Shown piece after piece: positions 30,141 through 42,124 of a stretch of 64,000 bases of DNA. The first letter of the stretch is position 1, and the number at the start of each line of letters is the position of its first letter. The DNA is from JAJDNS01 sp963578825 (GTDB lineage Bacteria > Acidobacteriota > Vicinamibacteria > Fen-336), in the NCBI GenBank assembly GCA_963578825.1, contig CAUZDW010000002.1, forward strand, positions 62,001-126,000, in the 5' to 3' direction. The position numbers were made by a program, and so were the translations under genes. The notes beneath the pieces were generated by a model. The model did no database searches and was not told where the DNA came from. It saw only the letters and a list, made by a program, of their open reading frames with translations.

Positions 30141-30921
30141 GATTCACCCTGGCCCGGGAGAGGAGTCCCGCCACGAATGCCCGCGCAGCCGCGTCCGCCC
30201 TCTCCCGGATGAGGCGGGCGCGGATCCAGCCGCGGGACTCCTCGAGGGAGAGCTCGCGGGCCGGCTGGCGAGAGTCGACTCTCAGGACATGATACCCGAG
30301 GGAGCTGCGGATGGGCTGGCTCGTCCGGCCCGGAGCCAGGGTGAAGGCAATCTCTTCGAGCTCCTCGGGAAGCTGGCCCCGCTCGAAGGTGCCCATGTAG
30401 CCCCCCACCTCGGCCTCGGGACCCTTCGAGCGTGTGCCGGCCAGCGTCTCGAAGGCCCGGGAGTCGCGGTAGAGACGCCTCTTGAGATCCCGAGCCTCGT
30501 TCAGCGTGTCCACCAGGATCTGGCGGACCGTCACCGTCTCGGAGACACTGAAGTCCGGGAGATGCGCCTCGTAGTAAGCCTCGATCTCGGTGTTCGACAA
30601 CTCGGTCGTGGGGATCTCCTCGGCCAGGAGCCGCGCGACCGCGTGAGGTCCCTCCTCGGAGGGGGCGTCCGCTCTCAGCAGGCCCCGCCGGCGCGCCTCG
30701 ATGAGGAGCACCTGCTCCTCAAGAAAAGTGTCGAGGAGGCCCTGGTGGGCCTCGGGGGCGAGGGGGCCGAGCCCCCGGGCCTCGACGGTGGCGAGATGCC
30801 GCTCGAAGTCCGAGTGGCGGACCTCCTCCCCGTCGAGGCTCAGGATGACCGGGTCGACCTCCTGGCAGGCGCCCAGGGCCACGGTCATGGTGACGAGGAG
30901 AGCGAGGAGACGGGAGTTCAT
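30100..30921 (-). CDS. Parvulin-type peptidyl-prolyl isomerase, lipoprotein
   Basis: A 273-residue protein with a lipoprotein signal whose lipobox LGAC puts the acylated cysteine at 19. A SurA/PrsA-like N-region (ILSLDGEEVRHSDFERHLATV) leads to a parvulin domain at about 130-225 (TVRQILVDT, GGYMGTFERGQLPEELEEIAF, GYHVLRVDS). It is therefore a PrsA/SurA-like folding factor tethered to a membrane. It lies 17 bp after mfd and overlaps surA by 41 bp. Confidence 0.87.
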   Translation of the reverse strand: MNSRLLALLVTMTVALGACQEVDPVILSLDGEEVRHSDFERHLATVEARGLGPLAPEAHQGLLDTFLEEQVLLIEARRRGLLRADAPSEEGPHAVARLLAEEIPTTELSNTEIEAYYEAHLPDFSVSETVTVRQILVDTLNEARDLKRRLYRDSRAFETLAGTRSKGPEAEVGGYMGTFERGQLPEELEEIAFTLAPGRTSQPIRSSLGYHVLRVDSRQPARELSLEESRGWIRARLIRERADAAARAFVAGLLSRARVNHEAAYRSSTSSPP

Positions 30922-30938
30922 GGCGGTGTCGCGACGGA

Positions 30939-33900
30939 TTATAGGCCGGCGCGGAGCTTTTCGAGGAGCAGGCCCAGGCCGTCCAGGGCTGTCTCCGCGC
31001 TCTCGAGGGGCCAGACGAGGCCGTCCGGCCGAAGCCCGGCCCCCGCTCGCTCCCGGGTGAGCAGGACGAGCGCGTCCGGGACGACGGCGGTCGTCTCGTC
31101 GAACCGCACGTGCAGAGCTCCCGAGGAGAGATCGACCTGGGTGATTCCCAGCCCCTCGGCCGAGAGACGCTCCCCGGCGTAGCGCAGGAGTCCCTCCACC
31201 TCCAGGGGGCAGGGGCCGTACCGATCGCGAAGCTCCTCGCGGAGCGAGTCGAGCTCGTCTTCCCGGCGGACCTGACTGACCCTCTTGTAGAGCGAGAGAC
31301 GCTGATGGACCTCGGGAACGTAGGGGGCGGGGATCCGCATCTCGAGGCCGAGGTTGAGTGCAGCTCGCGGCGCCTCCTTCGGGGCCTCGCCCTTCAGCTC
31401 GAGGATCGTCTGCTCGAGGAGCTTGACGTAGAGGTCCAAGCCCACGGCCTGGATGTGACCGCTCTGCTGTCCCCCCAGGAGATTGCCGGCCCCGCGCAGC
31501 TCGAGGTCGAGGGCGGCGATTCGAAAGCCGGCGCCCAGGTCCGAGAACTCCCGGATCGCCGCCAGGCGCTTGCGTGCGATCTCGGAGAGCACGGTGCCCG
31601 GCGGGACCAGGAGATAGGCGTAGGCGCGCCGGTCGGCACGCCCCACCCGCCCGCGCAGCTGATAGAGCTGGGCAAGCCCATAGCGATCGGCCCGGTTGAT
31701 GAGAATGGTGTTGGCCCGGGGGATGTCGAGACCGTTCTCGACGATCGTGGTCGCCACCAGGACGTCGGTCCGCCCCTCGACGAAGGCCAGCATCGCCCGT
31801 TCGAGGTGAGTCTCCGGCATCTGACCGTGAGCGACCGTCACCCGTGCCTCCGGGACGAGGCGCTGGACCATGCTCGCCAGCGCGTGGATGGACTCGACCC
31901 GGTTGTGGACGAAGAACACCTGCCCGTCACGGGCGAGCTCCTGGCGGATCGCCGCGGCGATGACGTCGGTCGAGAACTTCACGATGGACGTCTGGATCGC
32001 CAGCCGGTCCTTCGGCGCCGTTTCGATGATCGACATGTCGCGGATGCCGGAGAGACCCATCTGGAGCGTGCGTGGGATGGGAGTGGCGGAGAGGGTCAAC
32101 GAGTCCACCGTGGTCTTGAGGTGCTTCAGTCGTTCTTTGGCCGCCACGCCGAAGCGCTGCTCCTCGTCGACCACCAGGAGGCCGAGGTCGCGGAACACGA
32201 TGTCCTTGGAGAGGATGCGGTGGGTTCCCACCAGGATGTCGACTCCTCCCTCGGCGACACGGCCGAGGACGGCCTTGATCTCCCGGGGCTTGCGGAACCG
32301 CGAGACCATCTCCACGACCACCGGGAAGGGCGCGAAGCGCTTCCGGAAGGTCTTCCAGTGCTGAAAGGCCAGGATGGTGGTGGGCGCCAGCAGCGCCACC
32401 TGCTTGCCGTCGAGCACCGCGCGCATGGCCGCCCGCATGGCCACCTCGGTCTTGCCGTAGCCCACGTCGCCGCACACCAGGCGGTCCATGGGCTGTGCGA
32501 CCGCCATGTCCCGAGCCACCTCGTCGATGGCCTGGGCCTGGTCTTGCGTCTCCTCGAACTCGAAGGCCTCCTCGAACTCGCTCTGCCACGGGCTCTCACC
32601 GGCGAAGGCATGGCCCGGGCGAGCCTTGCGCTCGGCGTAGAGCCGCAGGAGCTCCTGGGCCATGTCGCGCATGGCCTTCTTCGCCCGTTTCTTGACCCGC
32701 TCCCAGCTGCCGCTGCCCAGGCGATCGGTCTGTGGGCGGGCTCCCTCGGTGCTCGTGTGCTTCTGGATCCTGTCGAAGGCCTCGATGGGGACCTTGAGCT
32801 TGTCTCCCCCCCTGTAGCCGAGCACCATGAACTCCCGGGCGCCACCCGCGAGCTCGATCGTCTCCAGGCCGAGGAAGCGCCCGAACCCGTGTTCTTCGTG
32901 CACGACCAGGTCGCCGACCCGCAGATCGCGGAAGTCCGACAGGAAGGTCCGAAGGCCGCCCCGGCGGCCGCGTGCGTGAAGGTGGACCTCCTCCGGAAAG
33001 ACGTCTCCGTCGGCCAGCACACAGAGACCCGCTTCGGGCAGCTCGAAGCCTCGGGACAACACCCCCACCCGTGTCTCGATCGTCTCGCCCGGCCCGACGG
33101 AGATGTCGTCCTCGCGCAGGACGTCGGTGAGGCGGTCCGCCCGACCGGTGTTGCCCAACAGGATCACCGTGTGGGCGCGGGATCGGCGAAGGTCTTCGGC
33201 CAGTCGTCGGACATCGCCGGCGTACGTCGGCGCCGGACGAGCGGCCACGTGAATGGAGGCTCCGTCCGTGTCGACCTCACGCACCTCGATCAGGGGGCCC
33301 TTCTGGAGGCGTGCGGCGAGGGCGTCGGGGCTGATGAGGATCGCCTCGGGTCGGGGTGGCTCGCCCTCCATACGGCGTTGCCAGTCTTCCTCGACTCGAC
33401 GCCAGAAGCCGGCCGTCTCCTCTGCGACCCTCTCCGGCTCGATCACCGCGACCGGGCCCGGGGGCAAGTGCTCCCAGGGCGGCACCGTGGCGCCCTCGAC
33501 CAGGGGAACGAGGTCCACGAGGGTCTCGGGGACGAGACCGCGGTCGAGAGAGTCGAGAACCGAACGAGCCCGGCGCTGGTCGGCAAAGCGCTGGCCCAGG
33601 ACCGTTCGAAGTGAGGCGAGCACGGAGCGGGGGGCGAAGACGTCGGAGAGGGGGAGCGCGATGAGCTCATCGAGGGGGCCCACGGTGCGCTGCGTGTCCG
33701 GGTCGAAACGACGGAGGCTCTCGATGGTGTCGGAGAAGAACTCGATCCGGATCGGCTCGTCGCGGTCGGAGGGGAAGACATCCAGGATGCCCCCTCTCTG
33801 GGCCATCTGCCCGGGCCCGCTGACCGGGTCCTCCCGCACGTAGCCCCCTTCGTCCAGGGCCTCGAGGAGGATGTCGGGCGTCATCTCCTCGCCCACCCGG

Positions 33901-34337
33901 AGGTGAAGGACCCGGGTCTCGAGGAGAGGCGGGGCCAGGCTCGGGCGCAGGAGACCCGCCGGGGACGCCACCACGGCCCGCACATTCCCGGCCCGAGCGG
34001 CGAGCAGCGTGGCCGCCCGTCGGGCCGACGCGTCGAGGTGGCGGGGAAGTCCTCGAAACGGTGGCGGACCCGGCGCGGGAAAGCCCAAGACGGCCCCTTC
34101 GAGGCCGGCCTCGGCGGCCAGGGTCTGCAGGTCTCGAACCGTCTCCTCGACGTCCCGCTCCCGGGGCACGATCACGAGGAGCGGGCCTTCGGCGATCAGC
34201 AGGGGCACGAGCCCCTTCGAGGCCCCGACGAGACCGGAGAGACCCACCCGGTCCCGCTCCGCCAGAGCCGCACGGGCGTCAGCCAGGGCGCCGAGGGCGC
34301 CCAGGGACGCCAGCCAGCCAAGGGAGGATCTGGTCAC
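30939..34337 (-). CDS. mfd: Transcription-repair coupling factor Mfd
   Basis: A 1,132-residue motor that removes stalled RNA polymerase and recruits UvrA. In order: UvrB-like region with RGGILDVFPSD, the RNA polymerase-interacting CarD-like domain (GDLVVHEEHGFGRFLGLE near 480), the RecG-like helicase with Walker A GDVGYGKTEVAMRA near 622 and DEEQ near 722, ATTIVENGLDIPRANT, QLYQLRGRVGR, and the C-terminal TRCF domain. The start is GTG at 34337 within a GTGA overlap with rfaE2. All motor motifs are intact. Confidence 0.98.
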   Translation of the reverse strand: MTRSSLGWLASLGALGALADARAALAERDRVGLSGLVGASKGLVPLLIAEGPLLVIVPRERDVEETVRDLQTLAAEAGLEGAVLGFPAPGPPPFRGLPRHLDASARRAATLLAARAGNVRAVVASPAGLLRPSLAPPLLETRVLHLRVGEEMTPDILLEALDEGGYVREDPVSGPGQMAQRGGILDVFPSDRDEPIRIEFFSDTIESLRRFDPDTQRTVGPLDELIALPLSDVFAPRSVLASLRTVLGQRFADQRRARSVLDSLDRGLVPETLVDLVPLVEGATVPPWEHLPPGPVAVIEPERVAEETAGFWRRVEEDWQRRMEGEPPRPEAILISPDALAARLQKGPLIEVREVDTDGASIHVAARPAPTYAGDVRRLAEDLRRSRAHTVILLGNTGRADRLTDVLREDDISVGPGETIETRVGVLSRGFELPEAGLCVLADGDVFPEEVHLHARGRRGGLRTFLSDFRDLRVGDLVVHEEHGFGRFLGLETIELAGGAREFMVLGYRGGDKLKVPIEAFDRIQKHTSTEGARPQTDRLGSGSWERVKKRAKKAMRDMAQELLRLYAERKARPGHAFAGESPWQSEFEEAFEFEETQDQAQAIDEVARDMAVAQPMDRLVCGDVGYGKTEVAMRAAMRAVLDGKQVALLAPTTILAFQHWKTFRKRFAPFPVVVEMVSRFRKPREIKAVLGRVAEGGVDILVGTHRILSKDIVFRDLGLLVVDEEQRFGVAAKERLKHLKTTVDSLTLSATPIPRTLQMGLSGIRDMSIIETAPKDRLAIQTSIVKFSTDVIAAAIRQELARDGQVFFVHNRVESIHALASMVQRLVPEARVTVAHGQMPETHLERAMLAFVEGRTDVLVATTIVENGLDIPRANTILINRADRYGLAQLYQLRGRVGRADRRAYAYLLVPPGTVLSEIARKRLAAIREFSDLGAGFRIAALDLELRGAGNLLGGQQSGHIQAVGLDLYVKLLEQTILELKGEAPKEAPRAALNLGLEMRIPAPYVPEVHQRLSLYKRVSQVRREDELDSLREELRDRYGPCPLEVEGLLRYAGERLSAEGLGITQVDLSSGALHVRFDETTAVVPDALVLLTRERAGAGLRPDGLVWPLESAETALDGLGLLLEKLRAGL

Positions 34338-34813
34338 GACCGGCGGATACGCTCCACCAGCTTGCTGGTGGAGCGGCCGGGCTGGAGCGCGACCCGCACC
34401 ACGCGACCCCCGGCGGCCTCCACCTCGGTGGCGCCGACGATCTCGTCCGCGGCCCAGTCCTCGCCTTTCACGAGCACGTCCGGGCCGAGCGCGAGGATCG
34501 TCTCGAGGGGCGTGGGCTCGTCGTAGACGAGCACCCGATCGACGGGCTCGAGTGCGAGCAGGATCTCGACGCGCTCGTTCTCGGAAACGAGGGGACGTCC
34601 CTCTCCCTTGAGACCTCGCACCGATGCGTCGGAGTTGACAGCCACCACGAGAACGTCCCCCTCCCGACGGGCGGCTTCGAGAAGTGCGATGTGCCCGGGA
34701 TGGAGGAGGTCGAAGCAGCCGTTGGTGAGCACCACGGCCCGGCCGGTCTCTCGCCAGAGTCGACGCTCGGCGACGCGCGCGGCGAGATCTGTAGCAGGCA
34801 TCTCCCCAAGCAT
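34334..34813 (-). CDS. rfaE2: D-glycero-beta-D-manno-heptose 1-phosphate adenylyltransferase
   Basis: A 159-residue nucleotidyltransferase that makes ADP-heptose for the lipopolysaccharide inner core. VLTNGCFDLLHPGHIALLEAA contains the HxGH nucleotide-binding motif, VAVNSDASVRGLKGEGRP the substrate loop, and GRSTSKLVERI is the typical end. It is the adenylyltransferase half only; the kinase half must be elsewhere, as is common in stand-alone RfaE2. ATG 34813 is used; ATG 34801 has GGGGAG directly against it, too close to be its ribosome site. Confidence 0.92.
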   Translation of the reverse strand: MLGEMPATDLAARVAERRLWRETGRAVVLTNGCFDLLHPGHIALLEAARREGDVLVVAVNSDASVRGLKGEGRPLVSENERVEILLALEPVDRVLVYDEPTPLETILALGPDVLVKGEDWAADEIVGATEVEAAGGRVVRVALQPGRSTSKLVERIRRS

Positions 34814-34844
34814 AGCCGGTCGTTTCCCGTGTCGCGGGACTCCC

Positions 34845-36191
34845 TCAGGAGGAGGGGCCGTGGCCTTGGCCGAGAGCGAGCTCGTCCCGAGCCGGTGGCA
34901 CGTCCATCTCGACGCCTCCGTCGAACTCCCAGTGGTGCGCGGGCCGGTAGAGCCCGGTGTCCCCGAGGCGACTCTTGATGCGGAAGGAGTACAGGCCGCG
35001 GTGATAGTCGTACGGAGTCCCGTCGTCACGATGGACGGCCACGTCCAGAAGGTAGGTGCCTTCGACCAGTCGCAGCTCGTCCAGAACCAGGCGCACCTCA
35101 CCGTCGCCCGCCAGGCGCCGTGGCTCGAGCTCTTCGATGCCGGTGTTCGTCCCGTAGATGTTGACGCCGTCGGCGCTGAAGAGACCCATGCCGAAGACGA
35201 AGTCCGTCACGGGCTTCACCGCGTGCACGGACAAGGTAACGGTGACTGTCTCGCCCGGGGCAAACACGCGCCGTTCTTTTCCACTGGAGTCCAGGAGACG
35301 GACGGCGGTCAGCTCCACCTCGCGGCTGCCCCAGCGTCCCGCCTGATACCGCCCGCTCGCCGCGTCCTCCTCCGCGGACCGCTCGGGCAGCGCCTGGGCC
35401 GCCGCGGAATCCTGACCTGCCAGCAGCCGTGCGTCCTCGCCGCCGGCCACATGGGTGAGGTACGCATCGACGACGCGTTTGGGGTCTCCGTGGCCGGCGA
35501 GCTTTCCGTCGCGCAGCCAGGCGACGTCGTCGCACATCTTCGCGACGAGCCCGAGGCTGTGGGTGACGAAGACGATGGTCTTCCCCCGGCGGCGGAACTC
35601 GGAGATCTTGTCCAGGCACTTGCGCGTGAAGGCCTCGTCGCCCACCGCGAGAACCTCGTCGATCAGAAGGACGTCGGGCTCGACGTGGATCGCCACGGCG
35701 AAGCCGAGGCGCATGTACATGCCGGAGGAGTAGGTCTTGACCGGAGCGTCGATGATGTCCTCGAGCTCCGCGAACGCCACGATCTCGTCGAAACGGTCGT
35801 CGACCTCATGACGGCTGAGGCCGAGCATGATGCCGTTGATGACGACGTTCTCACGCCCGGAGATCTCCGGGTGAAAGCCGGCGCCCAGCTCGATGAGGGC
35901 GGACACGCGGCCGTCCACAGTCAGGGTGCCTCGGGAGGGTTTCGTGATGCCCGCAACGAGCTTGAGCAGGGTGGACTTGCCGGAGCCGTTCTCTCCGATC
36001 ACCCCGAAAGTCGAGCCACGCGGCACTTCGAAGGACACACCGTCCAGCGCGGTGAAGGTCTCGCTTGGTGTCAGATCCGAGACGAGACTTCCGCTCAGAA
36101 AAGCGCTCTTCAGGGTCTTGAACTGGTTGCGCTGGGTGTGGCGGCGGTAGAGCTTGGCCACGTCGCGAGCGATGATGGCCGGGGGGCTCAC
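34845..36191 (-). CDS. wzt: O-antigen/polysaccharide ABC exporter ATPase with C-terminal binding domain
   Basis: About 448 residues. The ATPase domain has Walker A GVIGENGSGKSTLLKL, ISGRENV, signature TYSSGMYMRLGFAVA, Walker B DVLLIDEVLAVGD and the switch His in FVTHSLGLV, all typical of the Wzt/TagH group. Residues about 270-448 form an extra beta-rich domain (PGETVTVTLSVHAV, YGTNTGIE, DVAVHRDDGTPYDYH) like the Wzt carbohydrate-binding domain that reads the capped end of the O-chain. The GTG at 36191 overlaps wzm by 4 bp. Confidence 0.92.
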   Translation of the reverse strand: MSPPAIIARDVAKLYRRHTQRNQFKTLKSAFLSGSLVSDLTPSETFTALDGVSFEVPRGSTFGVIGENGSGKSTLLKLVAGITKPSRGTLTVDGRVSALIELGAGFHPEISGRENVVINGIMLGLSRHEVDDRFDEIVAFAELEDIIDAPVKTYSSGMYMRLGFAVAIHVEPDVLLIDEVLAVGDEAFTRKCLDKISEFRRRGKTIVFVTHSLGLVAKMCDDVAWLRDGKLAGHGDPKRVVDAYLTHVAGGEDARLLAGQDSAAAQALPERSAEEDAASGRYQAGRWGSREVELTAVRLLDSSGKERRVFAPGETVTVTLSVHAVKPVTDFVFGMGLFSADGVNIYGTNTGIEELEPRRLAGDGEVRLVLDELRLVEGTYLLDVAVHRDDGTPYDYHRGLYSFRIKSRLGDTGLYRPAHHWEFDGGVEMDVPPARDELALGQGHGPSS

Positions 36192-36973
36192 ACTTCCTCC
36201 GCGAGAGTGTCCCGGAGACGGTCGAAGACGAACGCTCCGATCGCGAAGGTCACGACACCTGCCACGAGAGCGCCTCCCAGGCCGCGCCAGTGGTCGAAAT
36301 GACCGAAGAAGAAGATCTGCTGGTACGAGATGATCACGTGCCCCATGGGGTTCAGGCGCATCAGCTGGCGCATCGTGCCCTGCAGTATCTCCACGTCGTA
36401 GAGGATGGGCGTGGCGAAGAACCACAGCTGAAGGACGTGGCCCAGGATGTTTCCCACGTCGCGGAAGTGAACGGTCAGGGCAGAGAGAAAGAGGGCACAC
36501 CCCAGTGAGAAGACCAGCTGCACGAAGATCGGCAGCGGCAGCAGGAGGAGGCTCCAGCCGATGCGGCCCTCGTAGGCGACGAAGGCGAGGAGGATCGGCA
36601 GGCCGAACAGGAAGTGGCCGAGGTTGGCAAAGACGGTGACCGTCGGCAGCACCTCGGCAGGAAAGAGGACCTTCTTGATCAGGTTCCCGCCGGAGATCAA
36701 GACTCCTGAAGCCTCGGCCAGGGAGGAGCTGAACCAGGTCCACGGCAGGAGGCCGCAGAAGAAGAACAGGTAGTAGGGCGCCATGCGCTCAGTCTGGGGC
36801 ACCCGGAGGATCAGCGTGAAGACGAGGGTGTAAGTGAGGAGCAGGAGCAGCGGGTTGATGAAGCTCCAGAGGAAGCCCAGGACGCTGCCGCGATAGCGCG
36901 CCTTCAGCTCGCGCGAGACCAGGCTCTGGATGAGGGCCCGATGTCGGAAAAGGACTCGGATCTCGCCGATCAT
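36188..36973 (-). CDS. wzm: O-antigen/polysaccharide ABC exporter permease
   Basis: A 261-residue ABC-2 membrane protein with about six transmembrane segments. RHRALIQSLVSRELKARYRGSVLG at the N-terminus and GNLIKKVLFPAEVLPT are family hallmarks, as is LNPMGHVIISYQQ near the end. It pairs with the ATPase encoded next to export a polysaccharide across the inner membrane. The ATG at 36973 begins MIGEIRVLF; an upstream in-frame ATG at 37045 would overlap atpC and is less likely. No polysaccharide biosynthesis genes adjoin it. Confidence 0.92.
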   Translation of the reverse strand: MIGEIRVLFRHRALIQSLVSRELKARYRGSVLGFLWSFINPLLLLLTYTLVFTLILRVPQTERMAPYYLFFFCGLLPWTWFSSSLAEASGVLISGGNLIKKVLFPAEVLPTVTVFANLGHFLFGLPILLAFVAYEGRIGWSLLLLPLPIFVQLVFSLGCALFLSALTVHFRDVGNILGHVLQLWFFATPILYDVEILQGTMRQLMRLNPMGHVIISYQQIFFFGHFDHWRGLGGALVAGVVTFAIGAFVFDRLRDTLAEEV

Positions 36974-37016
36974 GGGCTGGAGACGGAGGGCCTCGCCGCG
37001 CGAGCGTGGCCCCTCG

Positions 37017-37436
37017 TCAGCGGCCCCTCTGCTTGCGGGCCACACCGAGGCGAGTCACCGCGCGGATGTAGGGCGCCTGGACGGACAGGTAGTTCTCCTC
37101 GCCCCTGATCTCCTTCATACGGGCCTCGGCCCGCTTCAGGGCCGTCTCCGCCCGGTCGATGTCGATGTCCTCCCCGCGCTCCCCGATCTCGGCCAGGACG
37201 CTGACGTGGTCGGGGAGCACCTCGCAGAATCCCCAGAAGGAGCTCAGGTAGTGCCACTGGTCGCCCTTGCGGTAGGAGAGCGCGCCCACACCCAGCGTGG
37301 AGAGAAAGGGCGTGTGCCCGGGCCGGATCCCGAAGTACCCTTCTTCACCCGGGGCGACGATCTCGTCGACCTCTTCGCGCAGGAGGAGGCCCTCCGGGGT
37401 GACGATCTCGAGGGTGAGGTGCTCGGGCAGCGCCAT
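37017..37436 (-). CDS. atpC: ATP synthase F1 epsilon subunit
   Basis: A 139-residue central-stalk subunit. The N-terminal beta-sandwich carries LEIVTPEGLLL, GYFGIRPGHTPFLSTLGVGAL and SVLAEIGERGEDID; the C-terminal helices (RAETALKRAEARM) can inhibit rotation. It is last in the F1 operon, 8 bp after atpD. Confidence 0.96.
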   Translation of the reverse strand: MALPEHLTLEIVTPEGLLLREEVDEIVAPGEEGYFGIRPGHTPFLSTLGVGALSYRKGDQWHYLSSFWGFCEVLPDHVSVLAEIGERGEDIDIDRAETALKRAEARMKEIRGEENYLSVQAPYIRAVTRLGVARKQRGR

Positions 37437-37444
37437 GGTCGGGG

Positions 37445-38881
<1,437 letters not shown>

Positions 38882-38896
38882 CTTCTTCCTGCTCTC

Positions 38897-39757
38897 CTAG
38901 GACGGGCTTCCCGCGCCCGAAACGACCTCGATGATTTCCCTGGTGATCGCGGCCTGACGGACCTTGTTCATGTGCAGCGTCAGGCGATCGATCAGGTCCG
39001 ATGCATTGTTCGTCGCTGCGTCCATAGCCGTCATGCGGGCACCGTGCTCTGCCGCCACCGACTCGAGGAGCGCACGCCACACCTGGATCTCAACGTGCCT
39101 CGGGAGCATCTTCTCGAAGATCACCGCCGGGTCCGGCTCGTAGAGGTAGTCGCGCTCGGGCTCCTCCGGCTGGATCTCGTGACGCGGGATGGGCAGCAGG
39201 CGGTCCACCACGAGGGGCTGCTCGATCACGCTCTTGAACTCGTTGTGGATGAGGAAGACCCGGTTCACCTCGCCTGACGTGAAGGCTTCGATGAGGTCGG
39301 TTGCGATCTCCCGGGCGGTCGAGTAGCGGAGAGGCTGGTAGACGCCGACGTGGTCGGAGCGGATCTCCACGTCCCTGCGGCGAAAGAAGTCCCTGCCCTT
39401 GCGGCCCACGAACGAGAAGGTGACGCCGACCTCGGGACGCTCGGCAAGGAAGCGGCTGACGGTTCGGATGATGTTGGCGTTGAACGCCCCGCACAGGCCC
39501 TTGTCTGCGGTGATGACGACGGCCAGGACTTTTTCACCTTCGCCACGGTCCTCGAGGAGCGGGTGTGAATCGGGCTCGGCGCGGGACGCCATGCGGTTGA
39601 GGACCGCCATCATCTCCCGGGCGAAGGGGCGCGCGGCGAGGATCGCCTCCTGTGCGCGCCTGAGCTTCGCCGCCGAGACCATCTTCATGGCCCTGGTGAC
39701 CTTCTGTGTGCTCTTGACGCTGCGGATGCGGCGCTTGATGTCGATGAGGGCGGGCAT
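38897..39757 (-). CDS. atpG: ATP synthase F1 gamma subunit
   Basis: A 286-residue rotor subunit. IKRRIRSVKSTQKVTRAMKM at the N-terminus and the C-terminal ARMTAMDAATNNASDLI and RQAAITREIIEVVSGA form the long coiled-coil shaft; VITADKGLCGAFN is the conserved core loop. It lies between atpA and atpD in standard order. Confidence 0.98.
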   Translation of the reverse strand: MPALIDIKRRIRSVKSTQKVTRAMKMVSAAKLRRAQEAILAARPFAREMMAVLNRMASRAEPDSHPLLEDRGEGEKVLAVVITADKGLCGAFNANIIRTVSRFLAERPEVGVTFSFVGRKGRDFFRRRDVEIRSDHVGVYQPLRYSTAREIATDLIEAFTSGEVNRVFLIHNEFKSVIEQPLVVDRLLPIPRHEIQPEEPERDYLYEPDPAVIFEKMLPRHVEIQVWRALLESVAAEHGARMTAMDAATNNASDLIDRLTLHMNKVRQAAITREIIEVVSGAGSPS

Positions 39758-39771
39758 GGCGGGTCCGGGGC

Positions 39772-41292
<1,521 letters not shown>

Positions 41293-41316
41293 TCCCGATC
41301 CCTTCCTAATCCCCGA

Positions 41317-41874
41317 TCAACTGCCGGACGCCAGGCGGCGACCGAGCGCCGCAAGCTGTCCACGAACCGTGCCGTCGTAGGTCTTGCCGGCGACCGTGAC
41401 CTGCAACCCGCCCAGGACCCCTGGATCGACCCTGGCGGTCATCTCGACCTCCGAGCCGGTGCTCCTCCGGAGGGCCTGCGCCAGACCCTGCTCCTGCTCC
41501 GTCTCCAAGGCGATAGCCCCCGTCACCCACGCCTGGACGACACCTTCGGCCGCGTTGACCAATTGAGCGAAGGCCTCGGACAGGGCGGGCAGAACAGCAA
41601 CGTGGCCGCGCTCGGCCAGAAGACCGAGCAGGCGTCCCAGGAGGAGCGATCCTCCCGCCCCCTCGGACACTGCGCGGAGGGCCCTGCCTCGAGCTTTCGG
41701 CGCGACCGCCGGGTGCTCGACGGCGCTTCGGAGGTCGCTGCTTCTCTCGAGGAGCGAGACGAAGTCCCGCAGCTCCACGCGCAATCGCGTGCTTTCGTCC
41801 CTGCCCTTTTCCTCCGTCATCTGGAACAGAGCCCGGGCGTAGTGGCGGGCCTGGTTGTGCGAGACCTCGCTCAC
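41317..41874 (-). CDS. atpH: ATP synthase delta subunit
   Basis: A 185-residue OSCP-type subunit joining F1 to the peripheral stalk. Family features are ARHYARALFQM at the start, a helical N-domain and the C-terminal segment VEMTARVDPGVLGGLQVTVAGKTYDGTVRGQL. The GTG at 41874 has GAGGTGG five bases upstream and fits the family; a longer frame upstream is spurious. It opens the F1 operon. No atpF or other F0 gene is upstream. Confidence 0.94.
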   Translation of the reverse strand: MSEVSHNQARHYARALFQMTEEKGRDESTRLRVELRDFVSLLERSSDLRSAVEHPAVAPKARGRALRAVSEGAGGSLLLGRLLGLLAERGHVAVLPALSEAFAQLVNAAEGVVQAWVTGAIALETEQEQGLAQALRRSTGSEVEMTARVDPGVLGGLQVTVAGKTYDGTVRGQLAALGRRLASGS

Positions 41875-42094
41875 CGGGGCCACCTCGAGGGAACAACGAA
41901 CCTCAGGTGTCTCAGGGCTAGAAGCATCCGTTCCAAGGCGCGGGCCTGTTCTCCGAAGGGGTTCACCAAACAAGCAAACGGGGCACGATACCACGCCCGC
42001 GCCAAGCCGGTCAAAAACACCCTTAGGCCCTTACAATCAACGGCTTCGGCCCCACGCTCTCCATGAGGAATCGAGGCTTTCGGGCCGCGCTATA

Positions 42095-42114
42095 AGTATA
42101 CAAAGAACTATACT
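42095..42114. promoter_or_regulatory. AT-rich inverted repeat upstream of the F1 ATP synthase operon
   Basis: AGTATA (42095-42100) and TATACT (42109-42114) are perfect inverted repeats 8 bp apart, in the only AT-rich patch of the bactofilin-atpH gap. Each arm reads as TATACT, a good -10 box; the minus-strand one could start the atp operon. No convincing -35 is seen. The rest of 41875-42124 shows nothing else. Confidence 0.4.
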
Positions 42115-42124
42115 GTACGCTCTG

